Source: Cristatella mucedo (taxonomy: Eukaryota > Bryozoa > Phylactolaemata > Cristatellidae). From it: 64,000 bases of DNA. Positions 28,130 to 40,464 of the stretch are shown here, one piece after another; position 1 is the first letter of the stretch; the number at the start of each line of letters is the position of its first letter. The notes under the pieces were generated by a model that was not told the DNA's origin, made no database searches, and worked only from the letters and a program-made list of their open reading frames with translations. The stretch covers positions 8,926,501 to 8,990,500 of the forward strand of contig WPIO01000001.1 in the NCBI GenBank assembly GCA_009760855.2, written 5' to 3'. The translations under genes were made by a program, and so were the position numbers.

Positions 28130-29000
28130 TTTTGACACGCGCTTGGCCGCGATTCGTCCCCGAAAGAGGACGCCAAGCTCGCGCGCCAACGGTCAGCGAC
28201 TCCCTCGCGGCGGCACACACGCAGCGCTGCCGGCACATCCGTCGGCCCGCGCTCTCCTCTCCCCACCCCGTGCGCTCGGCCGATCGCGCGACCGACGCTG
28301 CGGCCCGCCCGCCCGCGCGCGCCCCCGCCGTTCGAGCACGCTCGCGCTGCTCGGCGGGGGGCGGGGGCGGGCGCCAGTCGAGCGGTGCTCGTCTGACTGG
28401 TCGGCGTGCCTAGAAGCGGTCGCTTCAGTTCCGCCCGAGCCGCACGTCGGATCGCGCTGCGCGCGCCCTATGTCGCGCGCGGATTGTCGTCAGCTGCCCA
28501 CTGTAGCTCGCTGTGCCGGACCCCAGGGCCCGACGGTCATTAGCAGACGACCGTCTCGGCTCGGCCAGCATCGCGAATCTCGGCCGCTGCGCGCGCGCCA
28601 CGTTCTCTGCTCGCGCCGAGCACGCGCGCCGCTCGATCGATGCGGGGGGGGGGGGCAGTCGGCGCCGTCCAAGGCGCCGCGATCGGTCGGATCCGCGCGG
28701 TATGTCTCCCGTTGGCCGGCAACAGCCCGCCGGCCAACGGGAGACATACCGCGCGGCCCGAGACGCCCTCGCTCATTCTCTGTCTCGTGTTGCGTAATCG
28801 ATCCGTCTTGCGTATCTGGGCGCCCGCCCTCTGAATCGAAAACGTGGCGCGCGGCTGAACCCCGGAATCCCCCGTAAGTGCTTCACATCGCTCCAGACGC
28901 GCTACCGTACGTGGCAGGCGGCACCCGGTCGCCGGTCGTCGTCCTAGCGGTGCGTGCGCTCGTCGGCGCCAGAACAGAGCGCTAGCTGCTCGTGGCAATC
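28130..29000. other. CpG-dense island, no supported gene
   Basis: Very GC-rich, with a 244-codon plus frame and overlapping frames in other phases. The frames are rich in Arg, Ala and Pro and low in complexity, the pattern of GC-biased noncoding DNA. A distal promoter or first noncoding exon is possible. Confidence 0.35.
28693..28756. repeat. Perfect 28-bp inverted repeat with 8-base loop
   Basis: 28,693-28,720 is the exact reverse complement of 28,729-28,756 (starts CCGCGCGGTATGTCTCCC). The loop is AACAGCCC. Confidence 0.95.
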
Positions 29001-30050
29001 GTTATGGCGACGGACGCCGACGGTGCATCTGACGTCCGCGGTGGGGGATGATGCAGTGACAGCTACAGGGCGAGAGATTGGGCGCTCGAGCAGCCGACAG
29101 GCGGCGGAATGTCCGCTTTACAGAGCGGCTACATCCGGGGTGGTTGAGTGTGTAGAGTGGTTGGAGCTTCAGTGTTGGTGAACTAGTTTCTCGAATGTGG
29201 GCGCAAAAAGCAATGGCAAGGGCGGAAAAAGAGGCCGAAGGCAGTGAGGTTCAAACAGTTTGCTTGTGGCATGCTTATTTGGCTCCGCCGAAATGCGCCC
29301 GCTCAGCGGGTGCGAGTTGTGAGACTAAATTCTGAGTACTTCTCACATCGAGTATTTTTTCCTGCTGCTAAAATAGCCGAGTCGGATTTTTCGTGCGGGA
29401 GGCGAGAAGAATGAAGATCCGCGAGTGGCCGTGCGGCTCGCATTCTGCGGGCTAGGACGTGCTGAGCGCCAGCCGTGCAGCCTGCTGAAAGAGGCTCGAT
29501 AAAGGACTCAAGTCGCGTACGACATGGGTCGGATGTTGGCGCGTCCGAGCACTTGTTGAAGTAATACTAATTGCTTCGGTGGACGCCTGCATGCGGCTTC
29601 CTGTTTTGGGCAGCTATATTCCAGTCGTATGCTGGGCAGCCTGCGTATCCTTGCCGTAGCAGTGCTGGAGCACTATTACGGAAGAGTTCCAACTCGAGGC
29701 ACAAATACATTTAAATGGTCACTTGCACTCGCGAAGTTTTCGTAAAACTGATGCCGATCCACCAAGTGCGTCGCAGCGCCACGCTTTCCATGTTTGAGGG
29801 CGGCACGGTCCCGTCAAAAGCGCTGCCAGCTATTCGTTATTTAACTGCGCTTTTAAGATAATTTTCATATTTGCCATTTATCACTTCCTTATGATTGACT
29901 TTCACGTAGCGACGGCCTTGGCGTGCTTGCTAATACTTCGGGGAAAACATATCGGGAGCCGGAGTTTCCAACACTTTTTCCAGCGCACCGATTTGAGCCC
30001 CGAATTGGGGTGCGGACGTGCAAGAATTGTGACGCCGTAGTGGTCCGTTT
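29001..30050. other. No recognised feature
   Basis: Unique-looking sequence with short frames only. A (GTAT)n patch at 30,056-30,070 leads into the LINE at its right. Confidence 0.4.
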
Positions 30051-30054
30051 CCAT

Positions 30055-30665
30055 GTATGTATGTATGTATCTCAATCTGTAACTCTACAAGCCACAAAGA
30101 CTAAGTGGGTGTTACGAAGGAGAGTTTTTTATAGCGCACTCACAGCTTGAGCGGCTTTCGGTACGCATTCGGTAGCAAACAGACTTCATCTCACGCAACA
30201 AAGAGAAAGTGGGAAGCATAGCAGAGCCAGCAAACCAGCTGAGGTAATGAGTAACATGTAATAGCAGGTAGTGAGTAACATGAAGTAGCAGCTCAGAACC
30301 ACTGGAAAAAACGTACCGTAGTCGGCAGCAGGAGAGTAGCTGTCATTGCGTAAGATTTTGTCGAAGTGAGTTCTACAGTCTACGACCCGAAGAGCAAAAG
30401 CTTCTGTCGCTAAGAATTGTCGAAGTGAGTTCTACAGTCTAAGACCTGTAGAGCAAAAGCTTCTGTCACCAACGGTCTTTAAGTGGAGGAATGGAACGGC
30501 TGATCTATTGTCATTACAGGACCTGAGGGCTCGAGGAGGCTGAAACTGGCGCAGCAGTTCAGCTAGGTATGAAGAAGCCAAGCCGTGGCGGGCCCTGTGG
30601 GCCGACGTAAGAACTTTGCTCTGTATCCGGTACGTGGCGCGACCGGCAAGGGTGCGTGCAGAGCC
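30055..30665 (-). mobile_element. LINE 3' end, family A, copy 2 with internal duplication
   Basis: On the minus strand it gives YLAELLRQFQPPRALRS followed by a KTVG..SF motif, the CR1/L2-type ORF2 C-terminus, then the family A 3' UTR. The segment GTCGAAGTGAGTTCTACAGT occurs twice, about 60 bp apart (30,360 and 30,418), a local tandem duplication. Confidence 0.7.
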
Positions 30666-30669
30666 AAGA

Positions 30670-31040
30670 TTACGCAGCGATGCGAGCCCGCATCGCTAAG
30701 CAACGAGCGGCATCTGTCGCAGTGAGGGTGCGTCACACAAATCGCCTGCTAAGTCTTCTGCTGGAGGCATGACCGAGCACTTCACCTCCTCGGCTAACTT
30801 CCACGACTCCCTGACACGGCGGTGGTGCGCGGCAGCGCCGCATGCGGGGGGGGGGGGGAGGAAAGTGGGAGGTAGCCGCAGGCGCACGCCAGGGCTTGGC
30901 TGCTGGCAACAAGCTACAGACGGCCAGCTTGAGCAACCATTCGCTACGATAGCTTAAACTAGTCGCAGCGGCCAGCTGCCGGCCTGCGTGTCCGTCGATC
31001 ATTCTTCGGTTGACTGCTGACGGAGTGTGGCAAGAAGACG
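30670..31040. other. No recognised gene
   Basis: Mixed sequence with a G run at 30,845-30,858. Overlapping short frames on both strands, none supported. Confidence 0.35.
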
Positions 31041-31044
31041 GATT

Positions 31045-31120
31045 CTTTTGCAGCAATTGCAAAGCGCCTAGAACTTTGAGGGCGCTTTATCAAATGTATC
31101 ATGATTATCATTAAGATTAT
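31045..31120 (+). mobile_element. LINE 3' tail (family C), shortened
   Basis: GCAGCAATTGCAAAGCGCCT, then GAGGGCGCTTTATCAAATGT and an ATTATT-type tail. The central AGAGATTA part of the hairpin is missing. Confidence 0.65.
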
Positions 31121-31129
31121 TATTCTCCA

Positions 31130-31678
31130 CGAAATTGGGCCCGCGAAAGATCTGGGCCCAGGTCGATCGGAGATTGGCTGGCGACGCGGTCGAGCAGCAA
31201 AGGCCGCAAAAAGAGCTCAAAGAGTCCCTGGAAGCAGCCGCTCTCGCCGACCAGCCAACTTGAGTTCGCTTTCGGCGCCCGCACGTCGCGTCTGCTGCTG
31301 CGCGCGCGTCTCGATCGCATGCTTCCGTCCCTTCCTCTTCTGCTGGAAAAACAGCGAGCCCAGAAGCCCCAGCCGCCATGGCATTGGCTGCACGGAACTG
31401 TTCTGGTGCGCGCTGTAGTTGAAATCTCGTGATGGCTACACCATCCGTTCGTCGCATCGCCCAGCGAGCCGTTTCTATATCGTGACCCTGCTCGTCGCTG
31501 CGTCACCGTGCGCTGATCTCCCGCCCACGGCTCTCCAAATGGCCTGAGAACTTATCCGCAACGATCTACATTTCCACCGGACATAGGCCGTTTGCGAGTT
31601 AAAGCTTCAACCGACGTAGCGGCACGATACCGTACGCAGGACTTTAAAGTTGAACAGAATGGGGAGAATTTGTTTCGC

Positions 31679-31727
<49 letters not shown>

Positions 31728-32480
31728 ATAGCCATCCACTGTCAAACCTGGACCGGAGCGTTGGCGCGGATCGCCCCGAGATCTCGCGCTCTACCGGCAG
31801 GCAATTGCCGTCGTTCGCCAGCCGGCAAAGCGCTGCCAGCACAAACTTAGGCTTGCGCGCGAGACAAAGCGAGCGGTGAATGAGCTCGGCGCGCTCGCAG
31901 GACGACGGCGGCGGCCATCGCCGGACACAGCGGCCGCTAGAGCGTGGGCTGCAGTGCGAGACCTACCTCGGCGAGTCTGGCCCATGCCGGACGGGCAGCG
32001 GCGGCCCCTTCGCGCGCTTCTGCCGCCGGCGAATCGTCCGCGGCAGCTGTCCACTGCGGTGCGGCGGCGGCCCAGAGCGGAGGGCACGTACAGCTGGCGC
32101 GGCGCTGGTGTGGCGAGCTGTGTCTTCGAGCACTGCGGCGCTCAGCGACTTTACGCCCTGCGGCCGCAGCACCTATCTGCGTCGTCCCGCCCGTATCGCT
32201 CCGCCTCCTGCATTCTCCTGCGTCGCTCGCCGCCTGCCTGCCTGCTTTGGTTTCAAGAAATAACACGATGAATAATTAAAGAGCAGCCGCAGCGGCAGCA
32301 GCATCGCTCGATCTAGCTGGGTTTCAGCGATGACGCTCAGCTGAGAGCCGCTGACGAAACTGCGCCGCTGCGCAGTCGATATCGGAAGCGATCGAACCAG
32401 CACAGCCTCATCAGGCGCGACCGGTCGAAGAGCGCTTCCAGAGGCTAACAGTTAGCGCTCGCAGCGACCGTGCGCAGCGC
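31130..32480. other. GC-rich stretch with (TA)n(TG)n, no supported gene
   Basis: Overlapping GC-rich frames at 31.1-31.5 and 31.8-32.3 kb in several phases; none has a recognisable domain. A (TA)n(TG)n microsatellite lies at 31,682-31,728. Confidence 0.35.
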
Positions 32481-32577
32481 GTACTTCGATTCCCAGAGAA
32501 TGCGAGGCGAGTATGGCTGGAATGGAAATAATATTAGTAATAAGAATAAAAATAATATTGCATATGTAATATATTAT

Positions 32578-32850
32578 ATCTGCGTCTGTAACTCCACACA
32601 GTCATAAAGACCATGTGGGTGTTACGCAGGAGAGTTTTATGTAGCGCACTCGCAGCCTAGGCGGCTTTTGGTACGCACCAACAGGGAACTAAATCTCTTT
32701 CTAGACTCTGTACATTTGCTGCAAAGGAAGCGTGATCGAATGGTTAGTGGTAGCATGCTCGATGTCAACGAGCATGCCATAGTTAAAGGTGACACGCACA
32801 GGGTCAGCGTGCAAATATGGTTAGTGGCTGCATGCGCAGTGTCAGCAAAC
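32578..32850 (-). mobile_element. LINE family A 3' end abutting a LINE family C tail
   Basis: 32,578-32,680 is the family A 3' UTR (CTGTAACTCCACACAGTCAT, then AGCGCACTCGCAGCCTAGGC). At about 32,681 it switches to the family C tail (GGGAACTAAATCTCTTTCTA) and its 3' UTR to about 32,850. This looks like insertion of A into C. Confidence 0.6.
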
Positions 32851-32862
32851 GAAAGCAACACA

Positions 32863-33072
32863 ACACACAACACACACAACACACAACACACAACACACAA
32901 CACACAACACACAACACACAACACACAACACACAACACACAACACACAACACACAACACACAACACACAACACACAACACACAACACACAACACACAACA
33001 CACAACACACAACACACAACACACAACACGCAACACGCAACACACAACACACAACACACAACACACACACAC
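32863..33072 (+). repeat. 7-bp ACACAAC tandem array
   Basis: About 30 copies of a heptamer with two G substitutions near 33,030. It yields fake Cys/Val and His/Thr frames on the two strands. Confidence 0.95.
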
Positions 33073-33099
33073 ACGCAGGACGAATCACATGGGCCCAAT

Positions 33100-33645
33100 A
33101 AATGAAATGGCTGGAATAAAAGAGGAGAAAGAGACAGCTCTGGCTAGCAGAGCAGGAGAGATTAGGAAACAGTGAGGCAGTAGCAGGCGCGAAAGCTGGG
33201 CAGTCGCTGGCGCAGTTCTGCGTCTAGCTGCACCGTGCGAACGGCATGACGCAGCGCGCAGCGAGCGTCTGAGTTGTTGCAGCTTCCTTTCAGCTGCAAG
33301 TGACCCGGACAAATACTTCCGGCCAGCTTGTGATGCAGACGCGGCCGCGCTTACTTGGCCCGCCTACGAATGCCTACTAGTTGCATCGGTAGCTCGGCTT
33401 GAAAATGCAAGACAGCGCCTGAATTCAACGAGACCCGCGAGTGCCGTCTCGGATAATCAAAGCCTTCCGTTTCAATCTCCTAATCAATTCGAGCTTGAAG
33501 CCGACCGTTTTTGAGCCAGGCTGACGCGAGAATGTCGTTCGCACGTCAAAGTCTAAACTAATGTTTGGTAACATTATGAAGAGCACACAGAAACTTTCGC
33601 GGCTGCAAAAATGGGGCAAGAATGATTTAGGAGTAACACTCATTT
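33100..33645. other. No recognised feature
   Basis: Unique-looking sequence with short open frames and no domain or repeat signature. Confidence 0.35.
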
Positions 33646-33654
33646 AAGAAAGTG

Positions 33655-33835
33655 AAAAGCAAAGTTCAGCTGATTCAACAGCCTCATTTAAGGAGAGACA
33701 GAAGAGATTTAGCGTCTTTCATCATACTTACGGTTACGGCCGAATGGTTTGCTTATTGGAAGACTCGAACCCATGACCGTCGGTCCGGAGGTGCCTCTAC
33801 CTTAACCCATGACTGAAGCCTGGGAGTATTTATAT
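33655..33835 (-). mobile_element. tRNA-derived SINE (family B)
   Basis: Starts CAGCTGATTCAACAGCCTCA, the shared SINE 3' body. It ends with a tRNA-like head in antisense (GGAAGACTCGAACCCATGACC, B box complement). Confidence 0.65.
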
Positions 33836-33839
33836 AGCT

Positions 33840-36680
33840 GTCATGTTAAAGCAGGCAGTAACAGAGCTTAATCTAATGCTAAAATCATTTAAAATGGCAC
33901 GATGATATCTTAGGACTGATGTTACGTCGTGCGATTTTTGTCGACTTCTAGTGCCGTAACCGAAAGGTTATTAACAGAATCTCCACCGGTGAAGCGTCCT
34001 TTGTAGCAACGTTAGCCGCCGGAGTTGAAGCTTCGTGCTTCCGGTGAAAGGTCTGAAAGCAGAACTTGTGCAGAAAAGGATCTCATCAGTCATATTAACT
34101 ATTACTATGAGCTTATGTCAGATGGGCGAGCGGGTGTGGATGTGGGGGAAACGCTTTTCGGGATATTTGTTGGTAAATTGTCTGCTAAACGCGCGATGTC
34201 AATACACGCACACTCTCGTTACTTAGGTTCTAATGAATGGTGCTTGAGATCGTACAGAGCTTATAAGTGACGACTACTGTCTTTGCAATGCATAGAATAA
34301 AGCTGAAACCCGGATATGATGCCGTGAAACACTGATGCTTTGCACCAAGATGTCAGATAATTAGCGTGCAAATAGTTTGAGCAATGGTGTACTGAAAGAC
34401 TAGTTATTGAGCTTCATCGGGATCCAGCGCTTTGTAGAAACAGATTTAGGATATTCCACTCGTCACATAGCACCAGGAAAAATTAAGGAGAGCCATTTTT
34501 AAAATGAGCGGCAAAGAGCTGGCAACATGCTGAGGAGATCACTCGACGAGAGACTACGCTAGCCTCGAAAAATCGAGCGGAACAATCGCAAAAGTTCATG
34601 CATTTGAAATTCACACACAAGCTAACAACTGTTTAGGACTGGTCCCTTATTGATTCTCTACTTACTAGTTTCCCTGTCTGAGCGTAAGATTAGGGCTTTG
34701 TGAGCACGCGGTTGACCCACAGCCTATCTGTCCACTTAATAATAAATTTCCTATCTTTAACGATATACATCGTGACACAATATTTAGCAATGGGAAAAAG
34801 TGGAGCATCTAGTCCTGATGCACCTCCCTGTAAAACTTGCAGACGTTTAAGAACCTCCAGCCGCCTATTCGTCAAGCGGTCACACTCAGCCGTGGGTCAA
34901 ACTCACACCGTCAAACGTGAGTTTCGCAAAAGCAGTGATTGCGACATCAAATGGCCGAGTATTTCGATAGCGGAAATGTGCACCTGTAGTAATACAGGAA
35001 ACAACTCTCAGTTGGATGACAACAGCAGCAAGAAACATCAAAGAGTTTATTCTTATTCCCCCAAAGTTTACGCTCGAGACAATGTCTAACTATTCTCAAA
35101 CTCCCGAGCAGAATGTTTTGAAATTTGTGACAAAGCGAGCGTATTTGGCGGAGCTTGGTAGACGACCACTCGATCCAATGAAGAGTTTGTAAAAGAAGTT
35201 GAGCGTTTATCTAATCGTGGAGCTCTCCACCTCTCTTCTGATTTTTTTTGTTGGTCTGTTGGCGACAGATGGCTGCGCACGTTGCTGTTGCCCGTGTCCA
35301 ATCGGCCGCGCTACCTACTGCTCATGATCTTGCCATAGTAATGCGCAGATGAAAATAACTTATTATGAATTTTCCTTTGAGGTTTCCAATTAAAAGACGT
35401 CGCCCGAATAATTCGCGCATAGGTAAACGGCGTAGGGGTGGTCTGATTTCTTAGGTGTGCTTCATTTTAATTCATTTCTTGTTGGACTCCTCTCTCGAGA
35501 CCCTGCAATTCTTGCAGAGAATGGCTTCAAGGCTGACTCTCAGGGGAAAAAGATGGAAGCTGGCTAGAGCCGTGTTCAAGTAGCTCCACTGGGAAAATAA
35601 GAAATGCCGGATAACGGGCAAGATCTTGATATTGCTAATTAGGGGTATGCAAGGCAAGTAATTGATTATATTTGTGGCCTCCTTAAACGATGCACGATTA
35701 CATTTAAGCAACTAATCACAGTTGTTAATCAAACCTAGAACACGAGTTAATACTCACTTTTAAAATTGTCTAAATATTTTTCACTTGTATTTTTCCTCAT
35801 CGGAAGTCATACAGAGAGATACTTTGGCAAGAAAGAAGGAGCGTCGAGCCTGGATTCAGCAAAGGGGGTGGGGCAGAATTTGACTTCGCCAGAGGCTGCC
35901 AATAATAGAAAGGTTAAAAGAGGCATGTCGTGTGGCACGCCTCTCCGAGTGATGCGGGGGCATTCGGGCCCGCTGGCCTCCGCATTTCCGACACCTATCA
36001 TGAAGTGAGATGACAGGGTAACCTATAATTAACCGTGTACAAAGATTCTGGCTAGGCGCCTACGTGCTGCAGGATTCAAAAGATAAAACTGCATCAAATT
36101 AATAAGGTAGGGCTTGGGCGGTGAGTAAAAATTTGCACGAAATCTCTTATTGCTGGATGAGTATGCATGTGTGTTGACTTTGCCTAGCATGGTGCGGCCT
36201 AGTTTTTGAGCTTGATATTTTTGCTGGCTGTTCTCTTCGCTTGCTGTAGCCTGTGCGTAAATAATCAATTCAGGTTATATATTATAAGAAAGGCAAGTAA
36301 AGAAAAGTGAAAGACAAGTCTTGTGAGCTGCATCAAATATAAACACCAGCATGACATTGCAGCACTTACATAAGGTATGCAAAATATTCGGGGACCTAGA
36401 ATAAGAGAGAATGAACGTGAAGTCAAAGTTAACCTGACGCAGCAAGCGCGTGTACATTTTCACTAAAGCAGTTTGGTTGACATTCGTCTAAATCACAGCT
36501 GCAGCTACTCTCACAACTATTCCGCTTGCCACATTCAAAACGCTGAAGCATTTTTTTTTACCAAATCACTGCTTTTTTCAATTCATTTACTTGTAATGAA
36601 CGGGTTAAGGGTAAATGTCGTGCAAATACTGAAAATATTTATTTAACACTCGAATAATTGTTTAAAGTACTTATCGAAAG
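33840..36680. other. Long stretch without a recognised gene
   Basis: Only frames up to 129 codons (34,700-35,089, +) are present. That frame has a Cys pair and a Lys/Arg-rich middle but no domain I know. Faintly similar Gly-Ala-Ser-Ser/Val-Lys-Arg stretches occur at 34,790-34,880 and 35,825-35,920. Nothing firm. Confidence 0.35.
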
Positions 36681-36689
36681 GCAAAGAGG

Positions 36690-36916
36690 TTAGAGATGGG
36701 ATCTGAAATTTTGATGATTTTTTTCAAATGCCATCATCCTTCAATTTAAGAAAGTTTGCTGCCATCCTTGTACGGATGTCATTAATACATTCAGCAAGGG
36801 AGTTGAGAGCATTCGACGTGCTCAAGAGCTAAAAGAGATCAAAGCAAACGTACAACTGAGTGTCATCTGCATACAAGTGAAAGCCTAGGTTGTGCCTATC
36901 AATCACATGAGCAAGC

Positions 36917-37010
<94 letters not shown>

Positions 37011-37150
37011 GTATAAACTGTGAAAAGAAAAGGACCAAGCGCAGATCCCGAGATACCCCATATTTCAGAGGTTGCTCGGATGATCTTTTTCCATTCACAT
37101 CAATACTCTGGAGTCTCCCACTGAGACACAGAAATAAACCGGGAGCAAAA
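36690..37150 (-). mobile_element. L2/CR1-type LINE, polymerase core with an internal GA microsatellite
   Basis: The minus-strand frame reads KYGVSRDLRLVLFFSQFI (diverged GVPQGSVLGPLLF..YI), then a Ser/Leu run encoded by (GA)n at 36,918-37,008, then LAHVIDRHNLGFHLYADDTQLY, which holds the intact YADD active-site motif. Confidence 0.75.
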
Positions 37151-37159
37151 TATGAAAAA

Positions 37160-39275
37160 ACAATTTAACGATCTTTTCATTATGTGGGACTTGTGTCCCA
37201 ACTTGTTAAACCTTGGTACATCGAGGTATAATTTTGAAATTTGTCGAGGGAATCTATTATAAATTTTAAACAGGTTCTGTAATAGTATATATTTTTTACT
37301 TTTAAGTTAGATAAATATCCCAAAAATTGACGGATCAATGTGAAATATTAAAAGTGAGTTCACCTCTGGTTGCACATTCCTACTGTAGTTAATGTCAGTG
37401 CTTTTATACATTTTTCTCAAAAGTCCTTGAACTTTATGTCCTGAAATCGTGAACAGTACAGCAAATCTTTAGCTCCTGTGCTCGATCCGACGTTGTGCGA
37501 CAAAGCTGCACGAAATACAGAACTGTCGGTGAAAGTTACAAATCCAATTACTAGTTCTCTTGCTTATCCAGATTAGGTGACTCCTAGCTGATCCTGGTTT
37601 TCCAGATCACATGACTCCTCTAATTTATTCAGACATGAGACGGCGTTTAGGAGCTAGCACATGTTAATGCCGTTCAAGAAGGCTTAGAGGTTACTGTAAA
37701 ATATATATGACATATAGTCGGACAACTGGGCCGTGATAGCCCAGGAGGAAAGGTCCTCGCTCTTCAAGATCAAGGTCGAAGTTCGCCGACGGTTGCAGGT
37801 CCATATCCTTTTGGAGATGAATATTCATCTCCCTGAACATTCCCCTACAGGTCCTGCTTGCTAAGTAAATGTAAATTACCGATCTTGTGGAAAAGATGCT
37901 AGACAAGCAGCGTACGGTGAATAGGACGCTAAAAATGTGGCACGAAGTGCACGAGAGGCTCGATGAGCAGCGTGCAGCGTGCAGCGAAGGATTCTTAGCA
38001 AACGCAGCCTGAATAACTCTCCAGCCATTGTAGCCAAGGTGGATGAAATGAACAGCTAGCCTAGACTTGGCAGGCAACCAGCGGCTTGAACTGCCAAGCA
38101 AGCCGGAAATCGCAAAACAGCGCTATATAGACCATACCTGTCTGTATTCGATATCTATATTTGGCGTGAAGTAATCTTATGAGGCAGTACGTCAATGTTA
38201 GCTACTCCGAGTCTCCGGCTTTCTCAAGAAAATTGCTAGAAGTGAGGCTGTGTCCTGTTGGGTACTGTGGGTGTGAGGACAGATTTTTTAGCATTGCAAT
38301 ACTTATCGTCAAGTGTTCGTCTACAGAAAGGAATGCGTAAGATGAGGAGCAGACGATGAAGCAATCGGATGCGTCGGTGTAGCAATCGATGAACGACATA
38401 AAGCAGCTTCTGATGGTGAGCGGATAAGGTGTCAGTTGCCGAAGCTCTAAGCAAATAAAGAAGGACGCCTACTATGATGCTAGCGCATCGAGTAAATAAA
38501 ACGAGGTTACGCCGTCCTCATCCGACAATAGACACCTTCAGGCGGACTAACAGCAAGAGATTTTGGGTAGTGCCTTTTCGCTCGGCCAAAGCAAGCGGAG
38601 GAAAGATGTTACCCATTCAGTGCGACTATCCAAAAGTAAAGGTATTTTCCTGAGTGAACCGAGAGAAAACGTGTTTATAGTTTCCTCGAATAGCGTGCAA
38701 TGACACGGGCTTCATTTTCTCCTTTGGTATGTCTTTTCGCTGAAGACTAGCAAGGTTCATAGCTTAGCGTATCTTTGAAGTGCATGTTGTCTGCAAAGTG
38801 CCTCTTTGATAGACATCGTCTGCAAAGTGCTACAGCAATAGAAAACGGTTTAGGCTGAAAGTTCCTAATGTGCTATCAGTGGTGAAAACCAAAATTAAGC
38901 AATCGGGATGTCCGCTATTCGATACCCAACCGCAGCGGTGGACAGTAACACTGCAGCCTCATATGCAAGAGCAGATCGTGATTACGGATGTCGCATTGTA
39001 TGCTGAAGACAATTTGAACCTCAGCTCATCTTCGTCGATCTACGCGTGTTCCCTCTCTGGCTAGAGCTGGAGGATAATGGCTTAACAGGCGGAGGCGCCC
39101 GCAGCAACAGAGGCACAGCGAGACCTTTCGGCGCCCGGGGACAAGCTACAAATGGCGCCCCTCCTTCCCTCTTGCAATAGCTCCACCGTAGGAGAAAAGC
39201 AAAAAGCACATGCTAGCAGGCACCGCGAGTCGAGAAAATTAGACTGGAGTAAAGGTACGAGGTAGCTAATAGAGC
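37160..39275. other. No recognised gene
   Basis: A weak tRNA-like patch at 37,725-37,815 may be an old SINE head. The rest shows short frames only and no splice-supported coding. Confidence 0.35.
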
Positions 39276-39284
39276 TTTAAATTA

Positions 39285-40300
39285 GGTGAATTTTTCTGGC
39301 CTTGAAAGTGGCAAACTGGTCAACTACAGTTTGAAAGTCAACATTTTCCAGTGTTTCTTTCTCTATGCTTAACCAGGCCAAATCGCAGAATCAATCCTAC
39401 CCTATTGATGGTCTTAGATAAGACAGGATTATCTTCAGCCTGCCAAAGAAACCTTCACAGCTGGCAACAGACTCAGCTATGGTGAGAAGAAACTTGTAAG
39501 GTAACTCTAAATTAGGAAACACATTTTCTCCACAACCGCGGTGTCTTTAGTAACAAGTCGTGACGTGTGGCAAGAAGCATTTAACAGTCACATATTTTGT
39601 TGCAAAGCTCTGTTTCATCAATGTCTGGGCATCAGAAGCTTCCAAGATAAAGACATAGCTTTCGGAGTTTGGTCTGGTCAAGAATCTTCAAAAGCTTCTC
39701 AATTTCCAACAAGAAACCAAATTTGACATTAAAATCTGTGTGCCGGTTAAACCTAGTTGCAATGTCTTGTCAGAGATAGTCAATGTTGTCCTTCATTATT
39801 ATTAAAATCTCCTCTGTCGAGAGACCAAAATCTTAAGAGAGTTCTCCAGGCATATGTGTCCTTCGGCGGACTCTTTATTCAACTCCAGATTCCCACAATT
39901 CAATCTCCTTTTGGCATCTATTAGTGATTCTTGGCACAGGTCTCCTCGAAGTCTTGATAACTCAATGTCAAGAGGGTGGAGGTCACGAGAGGCGTCTTTG
40001 AAGTTTATCTTTGGATCCCGCAGTCCTTTCTGATTGGATGCTGCACCAAAATGGCAACAGAGCCATAAAGTTCAAGTTCAAAATATAACGTACGAAATGG
40101 CCAGCTTCACTTCTTGTTTCACGCGTTCCACATGTGTAGTCAGACAGTTGCTCCCAAAGGCCTACGATTCTGTCCAGTCCATCAATAATAGCTTTCACGG
40201 CCTCCACTCTTTCAGTCTACATTGTTGCAGAGTCACGTTTGATATTGATGGCTAAAACTTTCTTCTGTTCTTCTCACATCAGAGTTTATCATGAAAGGAT
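39285..40300 (-). mobile_element. hAT-superfamily transposase remnant
   Basis: On the minus strand the end reads SVASCEGFFGRLK, then YLRPSIG, then LAWLSIEKETLENVDF and FATFKARKIH. This is the hAT C-terminal dimerisation signature, normally CERSFSKLK..K.YLRSTM...LA.LSIE. Upstream, QEVKLAISYVIF-like and LRRDL-like parts fit the middle of TTF-type hAT proteins. It has many breaks and is inactive. Confidence 0.65.
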
Positions 40301-40464
40301 TAAGTAGGTGCAATCTTGAGAAGAATAATTAAGTGCTCTCTATTGTCCAAAAAAGGTAATAACAACGGAATCCTGATTTGTAGTATGAACTAGGCCACTA
40401 CAAGTGTCTATGAAAATGGCTGCAAGGCTAGTTTTCAAGTCCCAGAGGTTTGGCCACGTGTCTC

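Noticed and set aside
28143-28877. 244-codon plus-strand frame
   Set aside because: GC-rich DNA with overlapping frames in several phases, low-complexity composition, and a perfect hairpin inside; no domain.
32863-33072. CRISPR-like regular repeats
   Set aside because: Simple tandem heptamers with no spacers, in a eukaryotic context.
32637-33105. Cys/Val-rich and His/Thr-rich frames of about 150 codons
   Set aside because: Translations of the ACACAAC heptamer array and LINE remnants.
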